A stretch of DNA of 64,000 bases from Phalacrocorax aristotelis (Eukaryota > Chordata > Aves > Suliformes > Phalacrocoracidae). Position 1 is the first letter of the stretch. Each line of letters starts with the position of its first letter. Made by a program: the position numbers and the translations under genes. Positions 1 through 39,110 of this stretch are shown here, piece by piece. Location: assembly GCF_949628215.1 (NCBI RefSeq), contig NC_134276.1, positions 31,684,226 to 31,748,225 of the forward strand. The letters are read 5' to 3'. Under the pieces are notes generated by a model. The model was not told where the DNA came from. It worked only from the letters and a program-made list of their open reading frames with translations, and ran no database searches.

Positions 1-3000
1 CTATAGTGAACAGGCAGGAATTTGTCTGAATTAAATCTACCTGTAATCTCAGGTTTTCTTCTTTTTAAGAGTGAGCCTAAGATGATGACATTCTTTACCA
101 AGGCATGACGGTGGAATACCCTAATTAGGTGAAAACATTTGTGTGTAGTATTCCAGCAAAACTCATAGTGTGAAAACAACGCTATAGACTCTTTTATGTT
201 GCTTCCCCCGTAACAGTAAAATATCCTCCTACAACTAGAAAAACACCGCCAGTAAGAGCACAGCTCTGCTAATATTTCTAAACCACAGCCTTCGGCAAAC
301 ACAGCCACCTCAGACCTCCACCCTCCCACGCAACTCATACTAACAAAAGCACGTACCCACCTTTCCAGAGGGCAACACTACTCTCAGTTGATGGCTTTGA
401 AGAACCTCTGTTGGGTTCCACGGTACTGATTCAGCTGGAAACAATCTTCGTCAAACAAATAAATCCGGCCCCTACTTTTTGTCTCTGCAAGTGCAACACA
501 TCTGTGCACGTTGCATCAGGTAACCCCGCTGCTTCTTGCACCAGATGACCAAACTCCCGTATTTTCTGTCCTGCAGGCCTTTGGTATTTCCTTCATGACA
601 AAACTTGCCCCATGGCCCTCTACTAAAGCTGCAAGACTTCAACTAGAGAAGGAGGGAAGACTTGTAGCTTTTATCACGCTGTGAAAGCCCAGATCGTACG
701 CATCACCTGGTGACAATACCCTTACATGTGCAAAGCCCTAACGAATGTCAGAGGCTGTTTGGGACCCACGAGAGAGCAACACAGCCCCCTCCCCTAAATA
801 AATACAGTAGCACAGGATAGCGACACTTCTTTGATTTTGCTACTTCAGTGACGAAGTGTGTCTCAGCATTAGGATTAATTTTCTTCTTACAAGGAGTTTT
901 AAAAATATTTACAAATATAATTGTCCAATGAGGTCATTTTTATCCTAACCCTTTTCTGGAATTCATTGGGCTAGAAATGTATTTTTCTTCGGTATAGCAG
1001 AACTATGTTTGTTTATTATACTCTTTATTTTAAAAATAAACAAGGAAGAAAGCCCACGCAGCTCCTAGAGCTCTTTTTATCCATGGATTTGTGTCCCGTG
1101 ATTCACTGACTTTCTCCAAGAGGGCAGAAGCTTCCAAGGGGAGCTTTTCCTGCACTCAGGGTGTTTCAGGTCGTCTTCCCATGCAAAACTCCTGGCACTC
1201 AATAAGATGCGAGTGCATGCTGGGAACTTTCCCTCAGTGCGTGCATGTTGCTCCCTCCTTCCCCACGATTATTTTCACACTAGTGATAGAATGAATTTCC
1301 CTTTGCCATCCAACAGGCTTAAAAGTTGGATGATGTAGGGACACAGAACGCAGGGACACAGCCATGCAGTGTGATCACACAAACCTCCTCTCTGTAAGAA
1401 CAGATCTGTATCTCCCCCTCTCCACCACCCTCATTTGCTGGTGTCTCCATTAAAGGACACGCCACAGATCACAAAATTTCTTACTGAGTTTTATTTTGCA
1501 AATGAGTTAACGTTAAAAATTAGCAAGTTTTATGTTAATTTACGGAAAATAGGAACGGTACGCTCTAGAAAAGGTAGGAAACATGCTTAAAAGTACTTCA
1601 CCACAAATCTCGCGTCATACGGGGTTCCAAAGTACACACCAGTAACCCTTTCCTGACAAATATTTGACCTTCATTGCAAACACACAATTGGAACATCCTG
1701 AATGTTTGTAGCTAAATTTTTCCCAGATTTTCCAGCTTGCTTACATCTATGCTAAAGCGTAGCTATGTAAATATAGTTTGTACACAAGCACCTAACCTAT
1801 ACCTATGTGAGGCTTTATTTTATGTTCATGAGAGCCAGGCACCGTCAAGAATGGATTTAAAAAGTCCAACTCTCGGAAGGTAAGAATTATACTTTTCATT
1901 TTATATATAATGCACCTACACACCAAGACTAAACTGTAAATGAAGCCAAATGCAGATGAAGGGAAAAAAAAAAGTATTGTGTGTTTAAGAAACTTCCTTT
2001 AAAACAAATTATTTTATCTCAGTCTGAACATTCACAATAGCAGGAAGCTGGATGGATAGCATGTTTACAATTGTATAATAGCTCCAAACCCAGTAAAGCA
2101 TCCTCTTACTATATTAAGAAAAGATCCTTTAAAAGATGAAAAATAAGATTAGTTCAAAGCCTCTTGACGGAATTAACCCAAGACAAAAGATTTGGACACC
2201 TATGGTGCACGTTATTTAAAAATTGGTTTAAGCAGTATTTTATTGCAAACAAATATGCAAATATTCCATTAAACTTTCCAACTTTCCTGATAAATCAACA
2301 CTCAAAATTTGGTCAGAAAGACAAGTCAGTTCCCATATTATGGAAGCTTAGAAGTGGATTTTGGGAGAGGCTTCCCAGCCTTGTTTTTGAGTGTTACTCC
2401 CTTTTTCCCTCTCCTGTAATTTTTCTTGCAACCAGCTTCAAAACAGCAGGCATTATGTTACATCTTACCCTGCACTCTCCCCTACAAGAGTTCCCATTAC
2501 GAAGAACCCAATCACATAAAATAAATTCAAACTTGCTTTAAAAATAGCAGTTTTAACTGTAAACGGCACGGTACAGAATGGTATCAGTGATATTTGAGCC
2601 AGCTCCAGATGGACTGGCAAAGCTCAGTGGCACAGGCTGACAGGAATGCCCTGAAGTTGAACAAAGGGAAGTGCAAAGTCCTGCATGTGGTGAACACTCC
2701 TGGCTCTCAGCTGGGTCAGCCTGGCTCCCAGCACGCTCTAGGTTCTGTACATCATTTGACAAATACTCAGGACAGGGACTTCAGACATCAACACCATGTT
2801 AAGTCAGCTTTGGATCTCCACTCTCTACATATTGTAGAAATACCAACCCAGGCTTCAAGCAAGCAGCACAATATTGCCTTTAAAAGGAAAAGGAAGAGAA
2901 AAACATGCTTCTCGGTTCATATTTCATTTCTCAGCCATCACCTATTCCATTTTATCTTCTCACTTTTAAAAATAACACTGCAAGTAAAAAGCATTAATCT

Positions 3001-3061
3001 CAACTGTAGTCCCCTCCTCTAAAAAAACCTAGTAACAGCAAAAGAAAACACAAGACTTTTA
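1..3061. other. Intergenic region downstream of ITM2B
   Basis: AT-rich DNA with only short scattered open frames and no recognisable exon. The only identifiable item is a short CR1 fragment near 2600-2695. By human 13q14 synteny the next gene to the left should be RB1, transcribed on the same strand as ITM2B, but no RB1 exon or CpG island is visible here. A minus-strand AATAAA near 1487-1494 could serve as a distal ITM2B poly(A) signal, but nothing supports its use. Confidence 0.6.
2600..2695 (+). mobile_element. CR1 LINE fragment (ORF2 C-terminal part)
   Basis: The plus strand encodes a short peptide resembling the region just after the CR1 reverse transcriptase palm, including LNKGKCKVLH, which matches the conserved FNKxKCKVLHLG stretch of avian CR1 ORF2. 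The similarity fades after about 2695. It is a very short, diverged fragment about 370 bp beyond the ITM2B poly(A) signal. The boundaries are approximate. Confidence 0.7.
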
Positions 3062-3698
3062 GACAAACAGGTTTATAAGGTTTATTTTCCATTGCACATA
3101 CATGGATTATATACAAGTTAGTAACATAAGTTACTTCTCAATTTTCTAAAAGATTGTTACAGCAAACACTTGCCATTTTAAAGCATCAAGTCAGAAATCA
3201 ATCTAAAAAGGTAAATATGACAATATTTTAAAAACAAAACAAATTGCACTTTATTAGGAACAGTCAAATACAGGTTTGTCTATATGCTGTAACAAACTAT
3301 ATAGCAGGTAATATTACAGTTAGAAGTAGCTCTTGCAGTCCATTTGTACATTAATAATTCTTTTCAATTTTACTTCATTAAAAACCGGTGGATATTTCAA
3401 AGACTTGCTCTTCTTCCTAGTATTCAATATTCATCACATGAAATGCACTAACAACTAAGTCTTTATACAATTGCTATTCAAATATAAGAAGAACACCACA
3501 CCTGAAAATAAGGAAAAAAAACCTAAAACATACTGATTTTACACGTATCATGAGATGAAAAGCATGGAAGGTGTTCAGCAATAAAGCCCTGTCCACTACT
3601 TACATAAAAGAAGATTTTAAAAAATAATCACTGCACACAATACAAAGGGTGGGGTCATACTGTATTTTTTAAGTCTCCTGTAACGGTAATATTCCTCA
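3062..3698 (-). other. ITM2B: ITM2B 3' untranslated region
   Basis: It starts after the TAA stop and is immediately followed by an in-frame TGA. It runs about 630 nt to the first well-placed AATAAA. The sequence is AT-rich with several A/T tracts. The 3' end at about 3062-3068 is inferred from the poly(A) signal and the GT/T-rich stretch just beyond it. An alternative earlier AATAAA lies at 3250-3255, so shorter 3' ends are possible. Confidence 0.6.
3081..3086 (-). promoter_or_regulatory. ITM2B: Poly(A) signal AATAAA of ITM2B
   Basis: TTTATT on the plus strand reads AATAAA on the minus strand, about 610 nt past the stop codon. On the minus strand it is followed 20-40 nt later by a T/G-rich element, the usual downstream element arrangement. 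This is the best candidate for the main cleavage site. Confidence 0.6.
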
Positions 3699-30747
<27,049 letters not shown>

Positions 30748-30980
30748 GGCCGCTGCTTAACGTCCCGCACGCAGGAGAGGGGAGGACGAGAAGAGCTCCG
30801 GGCCGGCGGAGCTTCGAGGGCTGTCTCCTTCCTTGTCACCCCCCTGCCCCTCGCTGCCGCGACTGCCGCCCCCGTCCCCTTGTCAGGCGGCGGCGGAGGA
30901 GGAGGAGGAGAGGCGGGCCGCGGCCTGCGGCGGGGCGGGGAGAGGAGGAGGCGGTGCCTCACGGGGCGGGCGGGAATGGG
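30748..30980 (-). promoter_or_regulatory. ITM2B: ITM2B 5' UTR and core promoter (TATA-less)
   Basis: No TATA box is visible upstream of the ATG. GC boxes lie at 30932-30940 (GGGGCGGGG) and 30963-30971, about 190-220 bp upstream. A GGCGGGAA motif (E2F-like) lies at 30969-30976. The transcription start is not determined; it should fall between the ATG and the GC boxes. Confidence 0.5.
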
Positions 30981-31320
30981 GGAGGCTGTACGGCCCGGGG
31001 CGGCGCGGTGAGGGGGTGCGGGGTTGCGTCGGTGGGCCCCGCAGCTCCCCTCCCGGCGGCCGAGGGCTCCGCCGGCCGCTTCTCTGCCGGTGGGTGGCTG
31101 TGCCCCCGGGTGGCTTCGCCCGCGGCGGCCTGATGCCCCCACCCTGGCCCCGGCGGGGAGCCCCGCGGCGGCGGCCCGTTCCCCTCAGCCCCGGGCCCGG
31201 CTCCTCTGCAGGGCCCTCGGGCGGGCACCGGCACGCTGCTGGCCCCGCTCGGGCTGCGGCCTCGCGTGGGGGTGCCGCCTTGCCCGGGGGGCAAGGGGTT
31301 TGGTTCACCCGGTGCAGGGT

Positions 31321-32970
31321 CTGGATTTCTCAGGGTGCCATTTTACATAGATTTTTATTAAAAGAACATTTATGGGTGTCACAGTTGGAAACAAAAAAAA
31401 AAGCTATATAGGCAGCATGAAGGTAACATCCACCAGTTGTTAAATCCCTCAGGAAGGATACGAGGAGTACTGGGAAAATGGAGGTGTGACCGTACCCCTT
31501 CCTCTCCAACACAGTGGGTGTAAGAAGTCAAGCAAATCCAACACACTATCCCCAGTAGCGTGCTCTTCTGTAAAACCATGCAATGCACGCAGTTGTGTTG
31601 TGGATTTGGTTACAGCCTGCTCGGAGAAGGATTTAATTTTGGTGGCTCTCCTGGGTATAGTTGCTTTCCTGGCAAGAGCTTGGCAGAGTGATCATAGAAT
31701 CATAGAACGGTTTCTGGCGCTCGCGGTAAGATACCTGGCAAGCAAAACGCAGCCCTTGAGCTCAGCGGGTGCTCTGCTGCTGACTTTGGCAAAATCTGGC
31801 CTTTCTCTCTAGGGCATTAGATGGCACCATGACCGAATTGTCCTTATGGTATGTACCTGGTCATCTGTGCCCTTTAAAACTGTTGACCTAAAATGTCCGA
31901 CAGAAAAGCTAACTTAACCTGGTTCGTGCTATCATCCTGAAGTATTTTTACCTAAAGATCTACTGATAATTTAAGGATCTTCTTTGCTGGTAAAGATTGA
32001 AAATCCACAAAGCAAACCATGATAATTTTACATAATCTCAAGATAAAAACAGCTGATGGTACAGCTTGCACCCAAGACTGCAAATTGCCCCAGGTATTCC
32101 AAGAATTCAGTCTAACTACCTTAAAATTCAACAGAGGTTAACTGAATCATTTGCAGATGTTTCACTGAAGTATAAAAAGCCATGGGTGCCAAGGAAGACA
32201 GAATACAGAGATTTCTCTAGGCACTTTCTGACCATATTTGGTATGATCCTGGAGTTTTTCCTTTATAACAAGTATTTGAGCATTCTACGAAAACTATAAA
32301 GTACTTTAATAAGGCTATTATAAGATACAGTTTCCCAGGCTACTACTATGGATTTTTAATATTTTTTTTTTTAATAAATGGGACTTTATTATCCCACTCC
32401 CAGATTAAGAAATGCACCGGCTGACACCTCTTCTCCCATTTCCATGGGAATCCATGCAGGCGCATTGTGCATTCAGGACAATATTTCGCATGCAAAGGCT
32501 GAAGGTCTTAGTTTTGCTTTGCTTTGTTCTCCGTAATGACATCTTCAGATATTCCTCACAGAAAGATGGGTATGCAAAAGGCAGTCAAGGCTAAGGCATG
32601 GCATTTTATTATCTATGTCAAAGTATATCTAATTCTTTCCCCAGGCAGCCTACACTCTTATCTTTCCAGATCAAATATACCCTGTCTGCTTTTTGAATCA
32701 TGTTTACAAATCATGGCAGTGTACCACAGCTGGATTAGAGCAGCACCCTTATGGTGTTGCCACTTCTGACCTTTTGATTAGTGAGTTTAGAATATTTGGG
32801 GGTCTTTCTGTTAGGGAATAGAACAAGAATAAACCACCAGGGGAACCTTTCAGCTTACTTCCATACTATGCTTTGCTTCTACATGCTTGCGTTCAGGCTG
32901 TGGTTTCGCAGACAGCTGAGCCAATCAGATGGCTCTGTTCATCTGAAAGGAAATCTTGCCTCATCTTCTT
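31321..32970. other. Intergenic DNA upstream of ITM2B
   Basis: Composition drops to AT-rich background. It contains a tiny CR1 tip at 31691-31709 and nothing else recognisable. The short open frames look like chance. Confidence 0.6.
31691..31709 (-). mobile_element. Possible CR1 3' tip
   Basis: The plus strand reads ATCATAGAATCATAGAACG, the reverse complement of the CR1 terminal octamers ATTCTATG. Only about 20 bp is recognisable, so this is either an extremely truncated insertion or chance similarity. Confidence 0.45.
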
Positions 32971-33825
32971 CACAGAATCACAGAATTGTTTGGGATCGAA
33001 GGGACCTTAAAGATCATCTAGTTCCAACCCCCCTGCCATGGTTGGGGACAGCTCCCACTAGATCAGGTTGCTCAAAATCCTGTCCAACTTCACCTTGAAC
33101 ACTTCCAGTGATGGGGCATCCACAAATTCTCTGGCCAACCTGTTCCAGTGCCTCACCACCCTCATAGTGAAGAATTTCTTCCTTATATCTAATCTAAATC
33201 TACCCTTTTTCAGTTTAAAGCCATCACCCCTTGTCCTATGTCCTTGTAAAAAGTCCCTTTCCTGCTTTCTTGTAGGCCCCCTTCAGATACTAGAAGGCGG
33301 CTATAAGGTCTCCCTGGAGCCTTCTCTTCTCCAGGCTGAACAACCCCAACTCTCTCAGCCTTTCTTCACAGGAGACGTGTTCCATCCCTTGGATCATTTT
33401 CATGGCCCTCCTCTGGACTCACTCCAACAGGTCCATGTCCTTCTTATACAAGGGGTCCCAGAACTGGATGCAGTAGTCCAGGTGGGTCTTACCAGAGTGG
33501 AGCAGAGGAGCAGAATCACCTCCCTCGACCTGCTGGCCACACTGCTTTTGACGCAGCCCAGGATATGGTTGGTCTTCTTGGCTGTGGCACACATTGCTGG
33601 GTCATGTTGAGCTTCTCATCCATCAACACCCCCAAGTCCTTCTCCTCAGGGCTGCTCTCCATCTGTTCTCTCCCAATATTTGTGTTTGGGACTGCCCGAC
33701 TCATGTGCAGGACCTTACCCTTGGCCTTGAACTTCATGAGATTTGCATGGGCCCACCTCTTAAGCCTGTCAGGGTCCCTCTGGATGACATCCCTCTTGCC
33801 CTTCATCTTCCGCCTCATCTCACCC
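32971..33825 (-). mobile_element. CR1 LINE, 3' half of about 0.85 kb
   Basis: Reverse-complement CR1, with its 3' end at CACAGAATCACAGAAT (two octamers). On the minus strand it encodes ORF2 C-terminal pieces: KDLGVLMDEKLNMTQQC, then CVKSSVASRSREVILLLCST. Frameshifts break the frame. It is 5'-truncated at about 33825, just after the reverse transcriptase palm ('KRWAHANLMKF'). The octamer type is ATTCTGTG. Confidence 0.93.
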
Positions 33826-35529
33826 TTCATACACCCCTCCTTCCACCAGCAATCCCCTCAGTGCCTGTGCTACATGTGTGACCCATGCATGTGCCAATTC
33901 AATTCATAAATCCAGCAAAAATCTATCCCAGTTTTTCTGGGTTAGTTTCCTGCTGGGTTGGTGAGTAATGTCCGTTCAGAGAGATGTAAGGATCAGCACC
34001 AGTGTAAACAGTGGGCCTGCGAGGCCTAGCATGGCATTGGGGGGTGGGTAAGTGGGGAGGAAGACCTCCACACTTCTGCATAGATACAAGTATTACATCT
34101 CTCAAAACCACAGCCTTGTTTTTTCTCAGGCAAGTAGGTGTATCTCAGCTTATATCCAGATGACTTTGTTGTTCTGTCTCACATTTCTACACCTTCTCTC
34201 TCATGTACAAGGCTGTAGTTCCTTCAGTCCTCTGCCCCGTCATTTATTGGATCTCAGGACCCCTCCTAGGAACAGATGACCTATGCTGCTTAGACCTGTG
34301 TGTTTGTGTCCTTGGGCAAAGGTTTTCCATTGTTTCAGCTGACTCTAAAAAGGGGGCATCTCATTGATTCCTTGTTTACCCTGAGTGGAAAATGGCTCTT
34401 ACATCCATCAGGATGGGGAGTCGCTTTCTCTTTCCGATGCCTCTCTTAAAATGCCATGATGCTCCAAGCCATACCTCTGCCCATCTGCAATTCAAAATCA
34501 GCCTACATGCTATCTCTTACACCAGGATCATAAGTTTCTGATGCCTGTACTAGACAATCTGTGGATTCAGACATGTAAAACTGCGGGGGTTTTAAATAAC
34601 GATATTGTCTTCCAACAAAGGATGCTATTTTGAGGTGAAGAGAATGTAGTTGTTTTTAAAGTTTCTTTTTTATAGCTTTTAAATGCAACTGAACGTGGAA
34701 AGTTCCATATGGTGTCACGGTATTTTTTAATTGTTTCTTCTGCTCCTCGTTTCTCGTTAAATGCATGACATTTAGATGTGGTGTGTCTTACTTTTCCCTC
34801 AACCACTCTTCCCAGCTTTAGGTCTATATCTATCATATCTCTCTCTCTCTGTCTAACTATGCATATCATTCTCATTTCTTGGGGCAGAGGGAGGGAGGAG
34901 ACAAGCAGAAATTGTTTCTGTGACAGACATTTCTTCCGCTTGCTTTCTTAGCCAGAAGTTGAAATCCTTTTGCATTGTTTCAAGGCTTTTCACACCAAGG
35001 CTCTTCTGCTCTGCCCTATTCTGCTTTCCACCCGCCTTCTTCTCCACACACCCACTTCAGCTCCACCTGAGAGAAGTCTCATCTGCCAGATTTTTACCCA
35101 AATGGCCTGCAAAAAACTTGTTATTGCACTGTCCCTTTTGCACAATCCCTGAATTAAGTCACAAGGACTTGTACTAAGAATAGACTTAATCTTAGTTACG
35201 TTAGTACACAGTATTCGTAAGACTAGTATTTTTACTTGTATAGTTCCAGTGACAAAACCCTGTACTGGGAATGCCACTTTATCAGCAAAAGGAATATTTT
35301 TTGCCATTGCTTGACATGTTGATCTGGGAGGTTTTTTCCAGATTGTTTGTTTTGGTTACATGGGGGAATATGGCCATGGCAGTATTTTTTTAGTTTTGTC
35401 CTGAGTTAAACCTCCTACCACCTCCAAATCTACCTTTCCTGTAATAACTCAAAACAGACCAATGTAAATTCCTGATGATTAAAGCCGAAGGGAAAAGACG
35501 GCACTTACTACTGTAAATAGGACAGCATT

Positions 35530-35569
35530 GGATTGGATAGGATCGGATATGATAGGATAGAATAGAATA
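35530..35569 (+). repeat. Degenerate GGATA/GAATA repeat
   Basis: About eight imperfect pentamer units of the GGATA, GATAG or GAATA type in intergenic DNA. Confidence 0.8.
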
Positions 35570-38500
35570 AAGAAAACATATCAAAAGGCATATTAGTCTG
35601 TTTATCAGCCTCTATATTCCTATTAATATCCCAGAGCCCGCTGAAGTCAGCAAACCAAATGGTACATAAATCTTTGCTGTTCCTTCGCTTGCAGATGGTT
35701 GGGCTTGCAGACTGTTGGTGTTCTCACATATTTTGGGACCCAACCATTACAGCAGAATCCCCAATTTTTATTAGTCTCTAGGCAGTATTGTAATCCGAAT
35801 CTTAAAAGTAACATAATTTTCACAATCTGTCTAAAATGTAGCCGTTACAACAAAGCACAAAATAAGCTTAACAAATCTATTTCAACTTGGCTTGTGCCTC
35901 CCGGCACCACAGTCATCCCTGCTGTGTGAATAAAGCCCATTAGAGCGAGTAAGTGGCACTACAGCAATGAATGATGCCATAATCCAGCAAGCTGCTTTGC
36001 ATGGCTGGCTTCTGCACCCACGTGGAACCCCAGGGTCCACCAAGACACAGCAGCTTGCCTGGCTGGGTCTGTAGGTTGTCTGGTGGGAAATTACCATATG
36101 CAATATGCAGAAACTTGCCTGCATGTACAGTACCCAGTCGCACACTCTTAATTTCAAAGAATTGTTTGCAACATGAGCCAGATCTTCCCTTGTTTGAAGG
36201 CAGTGGAAAGACACTCATGCTCTTCTCTTAGAGCTGATCCTGTGCTTAGGTTCAATACAAATGCTTTTACTTCAATTCTAGCTGGGTGTCATCTTTTAAG
36301 GGCCAGACTACAGGAAGGCAACCTTTATATTAATTTATCAACATTTTATTTGCTCATTAAGCATCAATGATTTGGCCAGTACTGAAGAAGACTCAAATTA
36401 AAGACTATTGCTGCCCCAGGGATTTTATAATCTAAATCGGATACAGAAAGAAAAAATTCTCAGGGAAGCTAAGGACACAGAATAACTTTGAAGGATCACT
36501 CTCTTTCCCCTTAAGCTCTTTTCCTTCTCTCATTTCTGTTCACAGTAATAAAAATTGTGTGCAAGCCCCTGTCCTCTATTATCCTAGCAGCTGCTGCCTT
36601 CTCCTTACTGGCCCAACAAATGCTGTTTTCCTCCTTTTTATACATTAAATACACACTGAAAATATCTTTTGTCTTTTAGGCTTTATTGAGCTTTATCACT
36701 CCTTTTTGCTTTGTCCATTAGCATCCAAGACTGCCAGAACTGTCAGGTGCAGGTGGTTAATTTACCCCAGGACACCTGCTTTAGGAGGTTAAAGAGAAAT
36801 TCATCTTGCTCCATTACAATATATCCTAGCACAGAGTGTCATAGTCTCAATTTTCAGTTTGGGCCTCAGGAGATTTTTGTACCTGTCCTTTTGTCTCCTT
36901 TTCTGCTGCATCGTATGCAAACTTCCTCACTTGGCCTTCCAGGCCTTCCCTGGCTTGCATGTGTCCCAGTCCATATTGGTTGTCAGATCTCATGGCTCGT
37001 CCTTCAGATAATTAGTAGTACACACTTTCTTTTCTTTGGTCCTGGGTCACCCACACATGGAAGGAACTGTCCTGTCCATCAAAAATCATAATATTGTTAA
37101 AATTATGTGTATTCATAGCCCAACAGAAGAATCACATCTGTGGCAGCTGGGTCACCGCAGATTTGTAAAGTTGCCCTTATCTTGCACTTCCCAGCCAGGT
37201 CACGAAGATCTTTTACATTTGCACTTAACACTACAGTTTATTTCTTCCGTGGGACAAACAGTATCTATACAGAGAAGGTGAGGCCACACCAGAAGCACTG
37301 AGTCTGCTGGATGGACCCACACTCTGTGAGGTCCTACTCCTCCGCAGTCCTGAGACTCAGTCCCGTGCACCAATGTGCAGAGAAGATGAGAGGTCTGCCA
37401 AGGCGAAGCGATAGGCCACTGACCTCACTAGGCCAAATCATCTTACCATTGCTCCGCACCCTTGTTTTCACCCCCTTTCCCCCCATTTGTTGTATATCGC
37501 TGTCTTCCCATGGCTCTTCTGGACCTGCAAGTGTCTTTTCATCAACCCTGTGTAAGTGTGAGCATGTACACAGTGCTTTCTGCAACTACCTAACCAGCCC
37601 AGTGCCCCTCGGCACTCTTGTGATACATACCATTCAGATAGCATCCTCTCCATGCCTTTGAGGGTTTGAAGTAAGCAGGGGGGGAAAATATCAGGGGTGT
37701 GGCATTGGAACAAAATTATCATTTACTGAATCTGTGAAAATTTCTATTAGTCAAATTCTTGTTCTTTTTTTTTTTCTTACCTAAAGCTTTTGTTGATTTT
37801 GTTGATTTTCAGATCTCTTATATGCTTACCAGCATTTGGCAAAAAAGTAAGGAACTGACCTTTCCATCCTGATGCTGTAAGATTAATTCTACCTAGCAGC
37901 TGTTGGTTTTTAGGCTAAACTTCTGCAAAGCTCCAGGAGTTATACGATAGAAAGCATGCAAGGCTCTATCCTGTTTAAACAGGTTTCAGTGTGGTTGGCT
38001 CACAACACTGCTCAGAGAACAGCAAACGACATATCTTGTGTTGAAGGGTTAATTTCTCTGCTAGCTGCTCTGCCACACCTAAGACAAACCTTCCCAAACA
38101 ACAGGAGTCAGAGGCTGCACCCAGATGTGCCTGTTTAAAGCATCACCTGATATATTCAGAAGTTTTATGTTACACCAAATTTTGGACAACTGCATGTATC
38201 TGCTACAGTGGCACCCTCATTGCTTCCTATGAGTCAGGCCTTGGTGTGGTCATAGATAAACTGGATCCAAGAGTAAAATTATTTTTTTTTATTACTGCAC
38301 TCGCTTGGCAGATGAGCTTGCGCTGGATCAGCTCTGAGCTGCTCGCGGTTCAGCTGCGCAATCCCTAGAGTTGCCTCCAGGGAAACAGCCAGAGCTCGCT
38401 GGTAGGGGAGGAAGGGGAAGGAGCAGTGAAAGGGCTCCTTGTAGGCAGCAGCCCACAGTTGCTTTGCTTTAGATGTAATATGAAAAAACGTTGGAACAAC

Positions 38501-39060
38501 TGACATTGTCATCCTGGTAATAAAGGTATTCGGGGGGAGGTCTAAAATGGCCCACATGCTGAGGTCTCTGTGTTCATCAGTTCTTTTTCTCCCTTCCTTT
38601 CCTGACAGGCAGGGCATCCTGGAAAGACAGAAGGAGCAGCAACATAAATTAAGAGGGGCTGCAGGAGAATACTGGTAACAGAGGATGGGATCCACCAGTT
38701 GTCCCGTGGCAGTAGTCAGAGCTATCCCTACATTTGCATTTAAGATAAAATATGTTTTTAAGATGCTTGGACATTTAGTTACCTTTCTACTCAATTTACA
38801 GACTTGTAAAATAGCCCACCCCATTTTATATATTTTTAAAAACATCTCTAAGTTCAATAAGATCATCTGGCTTAATAAGATCAAGGAAAGATTTCTCCAG
38901 GAATGCTCTGGTGTGAGGGAGGTTTCCTTCGTGATATGGTAATTCTAGTAAAGCAGAGCAGTAAGCATGTGCCCCCAGCCTATGACTTGTTCGCATCATA
39001 GAGTCTGGGCTTTCCAGTATTGCTCACAATTTCAAGAAAATAAAAGAAAGGAAATGAAAG

Positions 39061-39110
39061 GAGAAGAGAAGAGAAGAGAAGAGAAGAGAAGAGAAGAGAA
39101 GAGAAGAGAA
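39061..39110 (+). repeat. (GAGAA)10 pentanucleotide microsatellite
   Basis: Ten perfect copies of GAGAA, flanked by further purine-rich sequence on both sides (about 39040-39117). A pure polypurine tract, probably length-variable. Confidence 0.95.

Noticed and set aside
33068-33909. Plus-strand frames of 95-180 codons over the CR1 copy at 32971-33825
   Set aside because: They are the antisense of CR1 ORF2 and have no homology of their own.
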